Source: Rodentibacter heidelbergensis (GTDB taxonomy: Bacteria; Pseudomonadota; Gammaproteobacteria; Enterobacterales; Pasteurellaceae). From it: a DNA stretch of 64,000 nt. Shown piece after piece: positions 46,197 to 58,372 of the stretch (its first letter is position 1; each line of letters opens with the position of its first letter). Below the pieces are notes generated by a model. It saw only the letters and a list, made by a program, of their open reading frames with translations, made no database searches and had not been told where the DNA came from. A program made the position numbers and the translations under genes. The stretch is taken from NCBI RefSeq assembly GCF_002000125.1, contig NZ_MLHH01000008.1, forward strand, positions 78,056 to 142,055, read 5' to 3'.

Positions 46197-48173
46197 ATGT
46201 TTAGGATCCACAACGCAAGTACACCCAATCCATTCGGCTACTCACAGCGAATGGAAAACGGTGAAAAAATTACCAATTTTGCTTTATTTTCGGCGGCAGC
46301 AAGTGCGGTTGAACTTTGCTTATTCGAAGGGGAAACTGAACATCGTTTTCCTATGGTTAGAACGGAAAATGTTTGGCATCTGGCCGTAACCGGGGTGGCG
46401 GTTGGAACAGAATACGGTTTTCGCATTTATGGTGAACACGCCAATCCGCAGAAATTAATGCTCGATCCTTATGCAAAAGCGGTGAGTGGTAAGCCTGATT
46501 TAAGCAGCGAAGAAAGTCGTGAATGGTTTTTGTTAAGTGATCCCCGTGATAACGCCCTACTTGCACCAAGAGCGGTCATTATTGATGAAGATTTTGATTG
46601 GACGCAGGATAAAAAGCCCATCATCCCTTGGGGAGAAAGCATTGTTTATGAATTGCACGTTAAAGGCTTTAGTCAGCTCAATGAGCAAATTCCGGAGGCT
46701 TTGCGAGGCACATACAGTGGGTTAGTTCATCCTGTTAATCTTGCCTATTTACAAGCACTTGGCATCACTTCGGTGGAATTGCTCCCGGTGAATTTCCATG
46801 TGAATGAACCTCATTTACAGGAGCGTGGATTACAAAATTATTGGGGATATAACCCCCTTGCGATGTTTGCGGTAGAGCCTAAATATGCGGCGACAAATAA
46901 TCCGTTGGCGGAGTTTAAAGCTATGGTCAAGGCTTTTCACCAAGCGGGTATTGAAGTGATTTTAGACGTGGTTTTTAATCATTCAGCCGAATCGGAACAG
47001 CATTTTCCGACATTTTGTCAGCGAGGCATTGATGATCAAACCTATTATTGGCGTAATGATCACGGACATTACATCAATTGGACAGGGTGTGGCAATATGC
47101 TGAATTTGTCCTCTGATGTGGGGAGAAAATGGGTGGTGGATTGCCTACGTTATTGGGTGGAGCAATGCCATGTGGACGGTTTTCGTTTTGATTTGGCCAC
47201 GGTACTTGGACGGGATACACCTGATTTTAATGGGTCAGCACAACTTTTTGCAGATATTGCCAATACGCCGAGTTTAAAACAGGTCAAATTCATCGCTGAA
47301 CCCTGGGATATTGGCGATTATGGTTATCAAGTGGGGCATTTCTCGCCTTATTTTTCTGAATGGAATGACCGTTTCCGTGATGATCTCTGCCGTTTTTGGT
47401 TATGGAAAAGTGGCGAACTTGGTGCATTTGCAGAACGCTTTGCCGGATCGAGTGATTTATTTAAGAAAAATGATCGCCTGCCTCATTGTTCGCTCAATTT
47501 TATTACTGCCCATGACGGTTTCACCCTGCGGGATTTAGTGAGTTATAACCAAAAGCATAATGATGTCAATGGCGAGCAAAATCGGGACGGACGTAATGAA
47601 AATTATAGCTATAACCACGGTATAGAAGGGGAAACCACCTCCCTGACCGAACCGCAAAAAAGTGCGGTGGAAAATGACCGCACTTTTGCACAAAGTGGTT
47701 TATTACTGAGCCTACTCTTGGCAAATGGTACGCCTATGTTGTTGGCAGGCGATGAGTTCGGTAACACACAATACGGTAATAACAACGCCTATTGCCAAGA
47801 TAATGCGATCACTTGGCTAAAATGGGCGAATTTTGATAAAGATTTATTTGAACTGACTAAGCAAATCATTGCGCTGCGTAAGCAGATAGTGAGTTTAAAG
47901 CAAGATCAATGGTGGTCGGTTGATAACGTGCAATGGTTAAATAGCCACGGTCAGCCGATGAGCCTTGAAGACTGGCAAAATCGAGAAACCAAAGCATTAC
48001 AGGTCGTTTTAGATAATCGTTGGCTTTTATTGATTAATGCTAAAGCGGAAGGACAGCACTTCACTTTACCGCAAGGCAAATGGAAGGCGCAAGCCGGTAC
48101 GCATAATCTGGCACTCAGCATACAACAGGCGGCATTTTCTTCAATGGGGTGTGCCCTGTTAAGTTGTGAATAA
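46197..48173 (+). CDS. glgX: Glycogen debranching enzyme
   Basis: Removes limit-dextrin branches left by GlgP. 658 aa, GH13_11. LDPYAKAVSG, VYELHVKGFSQL, LLPVNFHVNEPHLQERGLQNYWGYN, nucleophile in HVDGFRFDLATVLGR, acid in KFIAEPWDIG, and FITAHDGFTLRDLVSYNQKHN. An inverted pair of uptake words lies within the coding region (47657-47687), encoding KSAVENDRTF; compared from memory with E. coli GlgX this segment is about six residues longer, so the words seem to have created a small surface insertion. Confidence 0.95.
   Translation: MFRIHNASTPNPFGYSQRMENGEKITNFALFSAAASAVELCLFEGETEHRFPMVRTENVWHLAVTGVAVGTEYGFRIYGEHANPQKLMLDPYAKAVSGKPDLSSEESREWFLLSDPRDNALLAPRAVIIDEDFDWTQDKKPIIPWGESIVYELHVKGFSQLNEQIPEALRGTYSGLVHPVNLAYLQALGITSVELLPVNFHVNEPHLQERGLQNYWGYNPLAMFAVEPKYAATNNPLAEFKAMVKAFHQAGIEVILDVVFNHSAESEQHFPTFCQRGIDDQTYYWRNDHGHYINWTGCGNMLNLSSDVGRKWVVDCLRYWVEQCHVDGFRFDLATVLGRDTPDFNGSAQLFADIANTPSLKQVKFIAEPWDIGDYGYQVGHFSPYFSEWNDRFRDDLCRFWLWKSGELGAFAERFAGSSDLFKKNDRLPHCSLNFITAHDGFTLRDLVSYNQKHNDVNGEQNRDGRNENYSYNHGIEGETTSLTEPQKSAVENDRTFAQSGLLLSLLLANGTPMLLAGDEFGNTQYGNNNAYCQDNAITWLKWANFDKDLFELTKQIIALRKQIVSLKQDQWWSVDNVQWLNSHGQPMSLEDWQNRETKALQVVLDNRWLLLINAKAEGQHFTLPQGKWKAQAGTHNLALSIQQAAFSSMGCALLSCE
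47657..47687 (+). repeat. Inverted uptake-word pair inside glgX
   Basis: AAAAGTGCGGT and ACCGCACTTTT form a perfect 11-bp stem with an 8-nt loop in the coding strand. It resembles a terminator but lies mid-gene. Confidence 0.8.
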
Positions 48174-48198
48174 CAATCGTTGAGTTGTGAATAACAAT
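48162..48198 (+). repeat. Tandem direct repeat at the glgX-glgC junction
   Basis: AGTTGTGAATAACAAT occurs at 48162-48177 and 48183-48198 (21-nt period). The first copy contains the glgX stop codon. It looks like a recent slippage duplication. Confidence 0.75.
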
Positions 48199-48216
48199 AA
48201 TATTATGGAGATCCTT

Positions 48217-49518
48217 ATGAAAGCAGGCGACTTAAACAAATACGATTTAGTGAAAAATACCTTGGTATTAATTTTAGCAGGGGGACGGGGTTCCCGTTTG
48301 CACGAGCTGACGGATAAACGTGCTAAACCGGCACTTTATTTCGGAGGCAACCGCCGGATTATCGATTTTGCACTTTCTAACTGTATTAATTCCGGTTTAA
48401 ACCGTATTGGCGTTGTCACCCAATATGCCGCTCACTCTTTGCTTCGCCACTTACAAACCGGTTGGTCATTTTTACCACAAGAGCGTGGGGAATTTGTAGA
48501 TATGCTTCCGGCTCGCCAACAAATTGATGATTCTACTTGGTATCGTGGCACTGCCGATGCGGTATACCAAAATATGGCGATTATTCGTGATCACTATCGG
48601 CCGAAATATGTCTTAATTTTGGCAGGCGATCATATTTATAAACAAGATTACAGTGTGATGTTAATGGATCACGTCAATAGCGGTGCAAAATGTACGGTAG
48701 GTTGTATTGAAGTGCCACGCTCAGAAGCCCATGAGTTTGGTGTCATGGCGGTGAATGAAAACCTAAAAGTGAAGGCGTTTGTTGAAAAACCGAAAGATCC
48801 GCCTGCAATGGTGGGGAAACCGGATGTGTCTTTGGCCTCAATGGGGATTTATGTTTTTGATGCGGATTATCTTTACGAAATGCTGGAGCGAGAAGTCAAT
48901 ACACCGGAAACCAGCCATGATTTTGGTAAAAATGTTCTACCAAAATGTTTGGAAGAGGAAACCCTTTATGCTCACCCGTTCAGCCGTTCTTGTATGGGGC
49001 GTAACACTGAGGGAGAAATTTACTGGCGTGATGTAGGAACGCTTGATAGTTTCTGGCAATCGAATATTGATTTAGTTTCTGAAAATCCACAGCTTGATAT
49101 TTATGATCAAAGCTGGCCTATTCGTGGTAATCCGGTTCAGGCGTATCCGTCTAAATTCTTCTACAAACACACCAACGTTCATCCTGTGGATAACTCGCTG
49201 ATTGGTGGCGGTTGTGTGATTACGGATGCATCAATTAGTAATTCTGTGCTTTTTGATCGTGTTAAAGTTGATGCATTTTCAAAAGTGGAACATTGTGTGG
49301 TATTACCTGAAGTGACCATTGGTAAAAATTGTGTATTGAAAAACTGCATTATTGATCGGACTTGTGATATTCCCGATGGCATGCAAATCGGTGTGAATTT
49401 AGAAGAAGATCGTAAGCGTTTCCGCATCAGTTCAACGGGCAAGGTGATTTTGGTTACCCCGAAAATGCTCAAGAAATTAGAGGGGGAAGACATTGCCTCT
49501 GAGGCACATTTGGATTAA
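48217..49518 (+). CDS. glgC: Glucose-1-phosphate adenylyltransferase
   Basis: Makes ADP-glucose, the regulated step of glycogen synthesis. 433 aa. LILAGGRGSRLHELTDKRAKPA with the catalytic Arg, GTADAVYQN, LAGDHIYKQDY, VEKPKDPP, and the C-terminal left-handed helix repeats (CVITDASI, VLPEVTIGKNC). I start at ATG 48217 (MKAGDLNKYDLV), where TGGAG is well placed; a frame 10 codons longer begins in the direct repeat and is unlikely. Ends at a paired uptake-word terminator. Confidence 0.95.
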   Translation: MKAGDLNKYDLVKNTLVLILAGGRGSRLHELTDKRAKPALYFGGNRRIIDFALSNCINSGLNRIGVVTQYAAHSLLRHLQTGWSFLPQERGEFVDMLPARQQIDDSTWYRGTADAVYQNMAIIRDHYRPKYVLILAGDHIYKQDYSVMLMDHVNSGAKCTVGCIEVPRSEAHEFGVMAVNENLKVKAFVEKPKDPPAMVGKPDVSLASMGIYVFDADYLYEMLEREVNTPETSHDFGKNVLPKCLEEETLYAHPFSRSCMGRNTEGEIYWRDVGTLDSFWQSNIDLVSENPQLDIYDQSWPIRGNPVQAYPSKFFYKHTNVHPVDNSLIGGGCVITDASISNSVLFDRVKVDAFSKVEHCVVLPEVTIGKNCVLKNCIIDRTCDIPDGMQIGVNLEEDRKRFRISSTGKVILVTPKMLKKLEGEDIASEAHLD

Positions 49519-49524
49519 TCCCTG

Positions 49525-49560
49525 AAAAGTGCGGTTAATTTTGACCGCACTTTTGTTGAT
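49525..49560 (+). terminator. glgC terminator, inverted uptake-word pair
   Basis: AAAAGTGCGGT-N8-ACCGCACTTTT. It separates glgBXC from glgA. The following stretch to 49761 is AT-rich with a short palindrome (CACACTGTGTG near 49605) and a GTTGC...GCAAC hairpin; no firm promoter seen. Confidence 0.8.
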
Positions 49561-49761
49561 TTTTCAGGATGTTGTTCAAACCGAATGAGGTTTACTTGTA
49601 GGAACACACTGTGTGTGCGCCATAAAGTCAAATTGTTTCAATCTATTAAAAACAGATACGCAGATTTCGTTGAAGTTGCGGCTTTTGTTTGCAACACAAT
49701 AGAGTGATTTTATTTTTTCCATCAATGGAAAGAGAAAATGAGTATAAAGGAAAAATAGGAA

Positions 49762-51192
49762 ATGAAAATATTACATGTTTGCTCGGAATTTTATCCGTTG
49801 TTAAAAACAGGGGGATTAGCCGATGTTTTGGGGGCATTGCCTAAAGCGCAAAATCAAATCGGCTTGGATGCCCGTATTTTATTGCCTGCTTATCCGGCCA
49901 TTGCAGCAGGGATTTCAAATACACAAATTGTCGCGGAATTTGATAACTTTGCCGGTCATATTGTTTTGCGTTATGGTCAATACGATGGGGTAGGGGTTTA
50001 TTTGATTGATGCCCCGCATTTGTATCAACGTGAGGGAAATCCTTACCATGATGCTTATTACAATGACTATGGCGATAATTATAAACGTTTTGCTTTGCTC
50101 GGCTGGGTGGGCGCAGAGCTTGCCACCGGTTTGGACAGTTGGTGGCGGGCTGAAGTTGTTCATGCTCACGATTGGCATGCGGGGTTATGTGCCGCCTATT
50201 TATTTAATAAAGGTCGCCCTGCGAAATCCGTTTTTACCATTCATAACTTAGCCTATCAAGGGCAATTTGCTTACCATCATTTGTATGAAATCGGTTTACC
50301 TGCCGGGATGTTCCATGTGGAGGGGTTAGAGCTTTACGGACAAATTTCTTATCTCAAGGCAGGATTGTACTATTCTGACGCAGTCACAGCCGTTAGCCCA
50401 ACCTATGCAGAGGAAATTACCACAGCGGAGTTTGCCTACGGATTAGAAGGTTTACTCAGGGGATTAAAAGCGGAGAATCGTCTGGTGGGGATTCTCAATG
50501 GTGTGGATGAAAGTGTTTGGCATCCCAACGGCGACAGCTATATTGCCCACCACTATAAATTAAAATCAATGAGTGGTAAAAAGAAAAATAAGGCAGAGCT
50601 GCAAGCCTATTTTCATTTGCCACAAGATGAAAATTGTTTAGCTTTTGTCATGATCACCCGTTTAACCGAGCAAAAAGGCGTGGATTTATTACTTGAAAGT
50701 GCCGATGAAATTGTAAAACAAGGTGGGCAACTGATGATTTTAGGATCGGGCGCACCGCATTTAGAAGCCGGTATCCGCCATCTCGCTGAAACCTATCCAC
50801 AAAACGTTGGAGTGAAAATTGGCTATGATGAAGCCCTTTCTCATTTAATGGTCGCCGGGGGCGATGTGATTCTCGTGCCAAGCCGTTTTGAACCCTGTGG
50901 TTTAACCCAACTGTACGGTTTGCAATATGGTACGTTACCTCTGGTGCGTAAAACCGGGGGGCTAGCGGATACGGTGGTGGACAGCACACCGGAAGCCATT
51001 AAACATCGTTTAGCTACCGGTTTTGTTTTTGAGCAGGCGACACCAGAAGCCCTTCGCCAAAGTCTTCAACAAGCCTTTTCCCTATGGCAAAAGCCACGCA
51101 GTTGGTCGATGGTTCGTAGCGATGCCATGACACAGGATTTCAGCTGGCGTAAAGCGGCAAGTGAATATTTCGCCCTCTATCAGCGGTTATAA
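49762..51192 (+). CDS. glgA: Glycogen synthase (ADP-glucose)
   Basis: Extends the alpha-1,4 chain from ADP-glucose. 476 aa GT5. The N-terminal KTGGLADVLGALPKA (Lys15) binds ADP-glucose, HAHDWHAGL follows, and the C-terminal EPCGLTQLYGLQYGTLPLVRKTGGLADTV is the catalytic signature. Shine-Dalgarno TAGGAA. No uptake word lies in glgA or glgP. Confidence 0.97.
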   Translation: MKILHVCSEFYPLLKTGGLADVLGALPKAQNQIGLDARILLPAYPAIAAGISNTQIVAEFDNFAGHIVLRYGQYDGVGVYLIDAPHLYQREGNPYHDAYYNDYGDNYKRFALLGWVGAELATGLDSWWRAEVVHAHDWHAGLCAAYLFNKGRPAKSVFTIHNLAYQGQFAYHHLYEIGLPAGMFHVEGLELYGQISYLKAGLYYSDAVTAVSPTYAEEITTAEFAYGLEGLLRGLKAENRLVGILNGVDESVWHPNGDSYIAHHYKLKSMSGKKKNKAELQAYFHLPQDENCLAFVMITRLTEQKGVDLLLESADEIVKQGGQLMILGSGAPHLEAGIRHLAETYPQNVGVKIGYDEALSHLMVAGGDVILVPSRFEPCGLTQLYGLQYGTLPLVRKTGGLADTVVDSTPEAIKHRLATGFVFEQATPEALRQSLQQAFSLWQKPRSWSMVRSDAMTQDFSWRKAASEYFALYQRL

Positions 51193-51202
51193 ATGATAGG
51201 TA

Positions 51203-51223
51203 TCAACAATAATTGCAAATTAT
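51203..51223 (+). terminator. Possible weak terminator after glgA
   Basis: ACAATAATT-GCA-AATTATTGT, perfect but AT-rich, no T tract. The remaining 215 nt before glgP show no firm promoter. Confidence 0.35.
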
Positions 51224-51438
51224 TGTGCTAAATAGCGTGTTTGAGTTGTTTTTTGTGTAATAACGGTTAAAATTTGCACATTTTGTTGTGAGGCTACGAT
51301 TTTATCGTCAATCAAGGATGTTCAAAAAGCGAGGGGGATTTCGTGAGATATCGCCCTTTCTTGTGAGATGGTGTACCTGATGTTGTGATTGGCTCCCCTC
51401 ACATTTTTCTTTTTACTTTTTACTAGAGGTTTACCATC

Positions 51439-53901
51439 ATGATAATGGATAATTTTGATTCTCCATTTCTTTATAATCGTCCTGAATTGGATGTTCAAGC
51501 ATTAAAAAAATCCATCGTTTATAAATTAATTTTTTCTATCGGACGTTCGCCACGCGAAGCAAGCCAACGGGATTGGCTCAATGCGACATTATACGCCGTG
51601 CGGGATCTTGTGACCGAAGGGTGGATTAGTACCGCTCGCCAAGCACGAGCTGATGATGCCCGCAGGGTTTATTACCTTTCAATGGAGTTTTTAATCGGTC
51701 GTACACTTTCTAACGCACTGATTGCCGAAGATGTTTACCATTTAACCAAAGAAGCATTAAGTGAACTCAATGTTGATTTAGAAGAGATTATTGAAAAGGA
51801 AATTGACCCGGGATTAGGAAATGGCGGCTTGGGACGACTTGCCGCTTGCTTTATGGATTCTATTGCCACACTGGGTTTACCGGGAATGGGCTATGGAATT
51901 CGTTATGAATACGGCATGTTCCGCCAAAAAATTGAAAACGGTCAGCAAGTGGAACGCCCGGATGCCTGGTTAGAAAAAGGAGCGCCTTGGGAGTTTTTAC
52001 GTCCATCAAAACGCTTCTATGTCGCCTTTGGTGGAAACATTCATTTTGAAGGTAAAAAATGTATCTGGAACCCGCAAGAAGAAGTGACAGCATTGGCTTA
52101 TGATCAGATGATCCCCGGTTATAAAAATGATTCTGCAGCCACTTTACGATTGTGGGCAGCCCACGATGGTGAAAGTTTTAATCTTTCTGAATTTAACCGA
52201 GGAGAGCATTTAGCTGCCGTAGAGGCCCAAGCCTCCAGCAAAAATTTATCACGGGTTCTGTATCCTGATGATTCCACTTGGAACGGGCGTGAATTACGTT
52301 TACGTCAAGAGTATTTCCTTGTCTCTGCCTCATTACAAGACATTATCCGCCGTCATAAGCGTACCCATGACAGCCTTGAGAATTTGGCCGATAAAGTGGC
52401 AATTCACTTAAATGACACTCACCCCGCATTAGCCATTCCGGAATTAATGCGTGTCTTAATTGATGAGGAAGGATTTGGTTGGCAAAAAGCTTGGGATATG
52501 ACACGTCGTATTTTCTCTTACACTTGCCATACTTTAATGTCGGAAGCCTTAGAAACTTGGCCGGTTGAGATGATGGCAAAAATTTTGCCACGCCACTTAC
52601 AAATGATCTTCGACATTAATGATCATTTCTTAGAATATGTGCGTACTTATATTACCACGGATAATGATTTTATTCGTCGCGTATCGTTGATTGAAGAAGG
52701 TTATCAACGCAAAGTGCGTATGGGCTGGCTATCTGTTGTAGGGTCTCACAAAATTAACGGCGTTGCGGCCATTCATTCTGATTTAATGGTGTCCTCTACG
52801 TTTGCAGACTTTGCCCGCATTTATCCGGAACGCTTTACCAATGTGACCAATGGTATCACTCCTCGTCGTTGGTTAGCGGTGGCAAACCCGCAATTGGCAG
52901 CTTTATTTGATCGCTATATCGGTACAGACTGGCGTTGTGATTTAAGCCAAATTAAACAATTGGAAACCTTTGCTCACGAGCAGGCTTTCAAAGAGGCGGT
53001 TGCAGAGATTAAATATGCTAACAAGGTGAAATTGGCCGATTACGTCAAACGTGAATTGGGGATTGAATTGAACCCGAATGCATTATTTGATGTGCAGGTA
53101 AAACGTATTCACGAATATAAACGCCAAATGTTAAATGTGCTACACATCATCGCTCGTTATAATGCGATGTTGGCGAACCCTGAAAAAGATTGGCAACCTC
53201 GTGTGTTTATTTTAGCGGGCAAAGCGGCATCGGCCTATTATGCGGCAAAACAGACCATTCGTTTGATTAATGATGTGGCAAGCATTATCAATAATGATGA
53301 GCGGTTAAAAGGCCGGTTAAAAGTGGTGTTTATTCCTAATTATAGTGTAAGCCTTGCTCAACTGATCATTCCGGCGGCGGATATTTCCGAGCAAATTTCC
53401 CTTGCCGGTACGGAGGCTTCGGGGACGAGTAATATGAAATTTGCCCTTAACGGTGCATTAACACTCGGTACTTTAGATGGCGCAAATGTGGAAATTTTGG
53501 AAAATGTGGGCGAAGATCATATTTTCATTTTTGGTAATACAGTGGAACAAGTAGAACAGCTTCGCCGTGACGGCTATCGTCCTTTTGATTATTATCAAAA
53601 CGATGCTGAACTACGCATGGTGGTCGATCAGATTATCTCAGGGGTATTTTCTCCGAAAGAACCACAACGTTATTTACATTTGCTGGAAGGTTTACAATAT
53701 CACGATTATTATCAAGCCTTTGCGGACTTCCGCAGTTATGTGGAAGCACAGCTTATGGTGGATGAAAAATACAAACAACCTGAGCAATGGATTGAAAGTG
53801 CTATCCAAAATATGATCAATATGGGCTTTTTCTCATCAGACAGAACCATTCTTGATTATGCGAAAAATATTTGGAAAGTCGAACCGATAAAACTTAATTA
53901 A
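51439..53901 (+). CDS. glgP: Glycogen phosphorylase
   Basis: Releases glucose-1-phosphate from glycogen with pyridoxal phosphate. 820 aa GT35. [79 protein letters not shown] and the PLP lysine in [16 protein letters not shown]. Shine-Dalgarno AGAGG fits the first of two nearby ATGs. It closes the glycogen run, with a strong terminator. Confidence 0.97.
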   Translation: MIMDNFDSPFLYNRPELDVQALKKSIVYKLIFSIGRSPREASQRDWLNATLYAVRDLVTEGWISTARQARADDARRVYYLSMEFLIGRTLSNALIAEDVYHLTKEALSELNVDLEEIIEKEIDPGLGNGGLGRLAACFMDSIATLGLPGMGYGIRYEYGMFRQKIENGQQVERPDAWLEKGAPWEFLRPSKRFYVAFGGNIHFEGKKCIWNPQEEVTALAYDQMIPGYKNDSAATLRLWAAHDGESFNLSEFNRGEHLAAVEAQASSKNLSRVLYPDDSTWNGRELRLRQEYFLVSASLQDIIRRHKRTHDSLENLADKVAIHLNDTHPALAIPELMRVLIDEEGFGWQKAWDMTRRIFSYTCHTLMSEALETWPVEMMAKILPRHLQMIFDINDHFLEYVRTYITTDNDFIRRVSLIEEGYQRKVRMGWLSVVGSHKINGVAAIHSDLMVSSTFADFARIYPERFTNVTNGITPRRWLAVANPQLAALFDRYIGTDWRCDLSQIKQLETFAHEQAFKEAVAEIKYANKVKLADYVKRELGIELNPNALFDVQVKRIHEYKRQMLNVLHIIARYNAMLANPEKDWQPRVFILAGKAASAYYAAKQTIRLINDVASIINNDERLKGRLKVVFIPNYSVSLAQLIIPAADISEQISLAGTEASGTSNMKFALNGALTLGTLDGANVEILENVGEDHIFIFGNTVEQVEQLRRDGYRPFDYYQNDAELRMVVDQIISGVFSPKEPQRYLHLLEGLQYHDYYQAFADFRSYVEAQLMVDEKYKQPEQWIESAIQNMINMGFFSSDRTILDYAKNIWKVEPIKLN

Positions 53902-53903
53902 AC

Positions 53904-53929
53904 AAAAATCCCCGAAAGGGGATTTTTTT
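53904..53929 (+). terminator. glgP terminator
   Basis: AAAAATCCCC-GAAA-GGGGATTTTTTT. Perfect, GAAA tetraloop. Confidence 0.92.
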
Positions 53930-54000
53930 CGTGCACGATAAAAGTGCGGTTGATTTTGAGTGTGTTTTTAAATGTTCGAATAGTCTGAAAGACTACAACG

Positions 54001-55803
54001 CTAGGTTTCATTGTGCTGTTTATACATTGCTTCAATTTGGTTGCGATAGCGTTCCATAATCACTTTTCGTTTGAGCTTCAAAGTTGGGGTAATTTCCCCT
54101 AATTTGATACTAAACGCTTGAGAGAGCAGGGTGAATTTTTTCACCTGTTCAAAATGAGCCAATTCTTTTTGTACCGCATTAATTCGTTGCTCAAACATCT
54201 TTAAAATTTCAGAATTTTTAATTAAATCAAGACGATCTTGATATTTAATATTCAACTGTTTGGCATAGTCTTCCAAACTGTCAAAGCAAGGTACAATGAG
54301 GGCTGAAACATATTTTTTCGCATCGGCAACAATGGCGATTTGTTCAATAAATTTATCTTTGCCGATTTTGCTTTCAATATATTGCGGTGCGATGTACTTA
54401 CCGTTTGAGGTTTTCATTAATTCTTTGATGCGATCCGTAATGAAAAGATTGCCTTCTAAATCCAATTCACCGGCATCACCGGTTTTTAAGAAGCCGTCTT
54501 CCGTGAAGGCTTGAGCCGTTTCTTCCGGTTTTTTGTAATACCCTTTCATCACCATGCCGCCACGCACGAGAATTTCATTATTTTCACCAATTTTCACTTC
54601 TGCTTTAGGCATTAAGCTGCCGATAGAGTTTGGGTTAAATTGGCGATCGTGCCAGCATGAAATGGTGGCGGTGGTTTCTGTCATACCATAACCGAGCTTA
54701 ATATTGATACCAATACTATGGAAAAATAACCCAATAGCCGGCTCTAATTTAGCTCCGCCACAAGGCATCATTTTTATTCTGCCACCGAGTAATTGGCGAA
54801 GTTTGGACAACACCAATTTATCAGCGAGGCGATGTTGTTGTTTCAACCAAAAAGGGAGTGGTTTATTTTGTGTGAAATATTCAAAACGTTTTTGCCCTAT
54901 TGCCATTGCCCAATGGAAAAGACGTTGGCGAAGTTTAGGGGCTTTTTGTACTTTATCCAGTACGGCTGCGTAAATTTTTTCGTAAAAACGAGGTACAGCG
55001 CACATCAGCGTTGGACGAATTTCGCTTAAAACCGACCGCACTTGGTTGGTATCTTCCAAATAGCAAAGTGTAGCCCCTCGGTGGAGAATATAAGCCGCCC
55101 AGGCCCGTTCAAAAATATGAGAAAAAGGCAGGAAAGAGAGGGAAATATCCTGAGGTGTGACATCGAGTGCTAAGTCATGGGTTTCTAATTGATGAGCGAG
55201 GTTGGAATAATCTAACATCACGCCTTTAGGTTCGCCTGTTGTGCCGGAGGTATAGATGATGGTAAATAAATCCTCCATTGTTTTATCCTGCAAGCGTTGG
55301 GTTAACTCAGCTTGCTGGGCAGCTGAACCCAATTCAATAAATTGTTCCCAAGTATAAGAGATCGTATCTTGTTTGAGCGAAATAGTCGGTTTCATTGCCA
55401 CAATTTTTTGTAACTGAGGACAATGAGGGGCGATATCTAAGGCGTGATCATATTGTTCTTGATCGCCGACAAAGAGAATTTTTACATCGGCATGGTGAAG
55501 CACAAATTCCGCTTGTTGTGCGGTGTTGGTGGCATAAATCGGCACGGTAATTGCACGAATTTGTAATGTGGCAATATCGGCAATCGTCCAACGAGGCATA
55601 TTCTGAGCGAAAATCGCAATTTTATCCTGAACCTGAACATTGCAAGCGAGTAATGCTCGAGAGAGTTGGTTTAATTGATGTTGAAATGCAGCCCAAGAAA
55701 TGTCTTTCCAAATTCCATTTTCTTTATGGCGAAGTGCGGTTTGATTTCCCTTTGTTTTTGCTTGTTGTTGAATACGATGAATAAAATGAAGATCGAAATT
55801 CAT
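54001..55803 (-). CDS. AMP-forming long-chain acyl-CoA synthetase
   Basis: 600 aa. Activates fatty acids to acyl-CoA. The AMP-binding [30 protein letters not shown] and the hinge [23 protein letters not shown] are intact. It matches the H. influenzae HI0002 type rather than E. coli FadD in detail. I start at [14 protein letters not shown], with AAGG upstream; a frame 61 codons longer covers the promoter and CRP site and is not coding-like. gapA lies upstream on the same strand. A perfect CRP site is centred about 62 nt from a TTATCT box (55881-55876). Confidence 0.9.
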   Translation of the reverse strand: MNFDLHFIHRIQQQAKTKGNQTALRHKENGIWKDISWAAFQHQLNQLSRALLACNVQVQDKIAIFAQNMPRWTIADIATLQIRAITVPIYATNTAQQAEFVLHHADVKILFVGDQEQYDHALDIAPHCPQLQKIVAMKPTISLKQDTISYTWEQFIELGSAAQQAELTQRLQDKTMEDLFTIIYTSGTTGEPKGVMLDYSNLAHQLETHDLALDVTPQDISLSFLPFSHIFERAWAAYILHRGATLCYLEDTNQVRSVLSEIRPTLMCAVPRFYEKIYAAVLDKVQKAPKLRQRLFHWAMAIGQKRFEYFTQNKPLPFWLKQQHRLADKLVLSKLRQLLGGRIKMMPCGGAKLEPAIGLFFHSIGINIKLGYGMTETTATISCWHDRQFNPNSIGSLMPKAEVKIGENNEILVRGGMVMKGYYKKPEETAQAFTEDGFLKTGDAGELDLEGNLFITDRIKELMKTSNGKYIAPQYIESKIGKDKFIEQIAIVADAKKYVSALIVPCFDSLEDYAKQLNIKYQDRLDLIKNSEILKMFEQRINAVQKELAHFEQVKKFTLLSQAFSIKLGEITPTLKLKRKVIMERYRNQIEAMYKQHNET

Positions 55804-55923
55804 ATTAACCTTAATGTTCAATATAATTGAGCTAACAACTGTGCGCCAATATAAAGTTAAATGACAGGAAAAGCCAGATAAATCTTGTGTTTTTTTGATG
55901 ATTTTGAGTGAGTTTTTGTACAT

Positions 55924-55939
55924 TGTGAGACAGATCACA
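55924..55939 (-). promoter_or_regulatory. CRP site upstream of the acyl-CoA synthetase gene
   Basis: TGTGAGACAGATCACA is a perfect TGTGA-N6-TCACA. It lies between gapA and the synthetase gene, overlapping no coding sequence. Confidence 0.8.
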
Positions 55940-55950
55940 ATATTCAGCCA

Positions 55951-55975
55951 ATAAAAAACCGCTCCGAAGAGCGGT
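55951..55975 (-). terminator. gapA terminator
   Basis: Minus strand ACCGCTC-TTCG-GAGCGGT then TTTTTT; stable UUCG tetraloop. Confidence 0.92.
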
Positions 55976-55995
55976 AAGTTTAACAATGATTTTAA

Positions 55996-57030
<1,035 letters not shown>

Positions 57031-57093
57031 TTAGTTAAGTTAAACAAACAGTTATGTTTTAGACGCAACCTGACGCCTGAAAACATCGGGCGG

Positions 57094-57156
57094 ATTATAT
57101 CACGGGCATTAAGATAAAACTAGAAATGGAGGGGCGTTTTTGTGATCTAAGTCAAG
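57094..57156 (-). promoter_or_regulatory. gapA promoter and CRP-like site
   Basis: TATAAT at 57099-57094 on the minus strand, start near 57087. TGTGATCTAAGTCAAG (57141-57156, plus strand) has one perfect CRP half and one weak half, centred at about -61. Confidence 0.6.
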
Positions 57157-57337
57157 TTTTTTTCATTTGTAAAAAGGCTCGAAAACTGCACTGACAAATA
57201 GGATTGATCGTCAATTTGGAACGATAGGCATGGGGATATTAAAAAATGTGCTTTTTATGACCGCACTTTGATGATTTTTTTTTAAAGAATCGGCATAATA
57301 ACATTAATTTTCTCAATACTTAGAAAAGGTTGATGTG

Positions 57338-57964
57338 ATGTCTGAAGGTAACTTATATATTCTTTCTGCCCCAAGTGGCGCAGGGAAATCCTCCCTTATT
57401 TCCGCTTTATTAGAACGGGATTCATCCACCCCTAAAATGGTTTCCATTTCTCATACTACCCGTGCGCCACGTCCCGGTGAAGCTCATGGAGTGCATTATT
57501 ATTTTGTTTCTAAAGAAGAATTTGAGTCACTCATTGAACAAGACCTCTTTTTAGAATATGCCACGGTGTTTGGGGGCAATTATTACGGGACTTCATTGCC
57601 TGCTATTGAAGAGAACCTGGCAAAAGGTATCGATGTTTTTTTAGATATTGATTGGCAAGGGGCACAGCAAATTCGTCAGAAAGTGGACAAGGTTAAAAGT
57701 ATTTTTATTCTTCCTCCTTCGTTGCCGGAGTTAGAGCGCCGTTTAGTGGGAAGAGGGCAGGATAGCGATGCGGTGATTGCAGAACGTATGGAAAAAGCAA
57801 AAAATGAAATTTCCCATTATGATGAATATGATTATGTCATCGTTAATGATAATTTTGAGCAAGCATTAGCAGATTTACAAAGTATTCTACGCGCAGAACG
57901 TTTGACGAAAGCTTATCTGCAGAGAGAAAGTGCAACCTTAATTCATCAATTACTGGATCAATAA
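57338..57964 (+). CDS. gmk: Guanylate kinase
   Basis: Phosphorylates GMP to GDP. 208 aa. P-loop [29 protein letters not shown] and [11 protein letters not shown] start at ATG 57338, with AAGG 8 nt upstream; a GTG one codon earlier is less likely. Upstream lies an uptake word (57260). It opens the gmk-rpoZ-spoT run. Confidence 0.96.
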   Translation: MSEGNLYILSAPSGAGKSSLISALLERDSSTPKMVSISHTTRAPRPGEAHGVHYYFVSKEEFESLIEQDLFLEYATVFGGNYYGTSLPAIEENLAKGIDVFLDIDWQGAQQIRQKVDKVKSIFILPPSLPELERRLVGRGQDSDAVIAERMEKAKNEISHYDEYDYVIVNDNFEQALADLQSILRAERLTKAYLQRESATLIHQLLDQ

Positions 57965-58027
57965 GGTGAGATTTAGTATGATGTTTGCCTTTTAATATCC
58001 TTTATTTTAGATGAATCGGAGTAGAAT

Positions 58028-58294
58028 ATGGCTCGTGTTACAGTACAAGATGCAGTAGAAAAAGTAGGGAACCGTTTTGATTTAATTTTAACCGCTGCTC
58101 GTCGTGCAAGACAATTGCAGTTACACCAACGTGAACCTTTAGTGCCGGAAGATAATGATAAACCTACCGTAATTGCGTTGCGTGAAATTGAAAAAGGCTT
58201 AATTTCTAACGATATTATGGATGAGCAAGAACACCAAGATATTGCAGCAATTCAGCACACGGAAGAAGCCGCTGTGGCATTAATTACAGAATAA
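58028..58294 (+). CDS. rpoZ: RNA polymerase omega subunit
   Basis: 88 aa. [20 protein letters not shown] and ARRARQLQ match omega, which chaperones beta' assembly and forms part of the ppGpp site on polymerase. Placed between gmk and spoT as in most gammaproteobacteria. Shine-Dalgarno CGGAG. A terminator with paired uptake words follows. Confidence 0.97.
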   Translation: MARVTVQDAVEKVGNRFDLILTAARRARQLQLHQREPLVPEDNDKPTVIALREIEKGLISNDIMDEQEHQDIAAIQHTEEAAVALITE

Positions 58295-58301
58295 TAAATT
58301 T

Positions 58302-58333
58302 AAAAAGTGCGGTTGTTTTTACCGCACTTTTAT
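58302..58333 (+). terminator. Inverted uptake-word terminator between rpoZ and spoT
   Basis: AAAAGTGCGGT-N7-ACCGCACTTTT. It may reduce spoT expression relative to rpoZ. Confidence 0.8.
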
Positions 58334-58372
58334 TCCAATCCATTCATTCAACCCGAACAAGTTAGGTGTCCT

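Noticed and set aside
55804..55986. N-terminal 61-codon extension of the acyl-CoA synthetase
   Set aside because: It overlaps a CRP site and the gapA terminator region, reads Phe/Ser/Val-rich non-family sequence, and a proper Shine-Dalgarno precedes the shorter start.
58307..58372. GTG start of spoT at 58307
   Set aside because: It lies inside the inverted uptake-word terminator; the TTG at 58373 aligns exactly with the family N-terminus.
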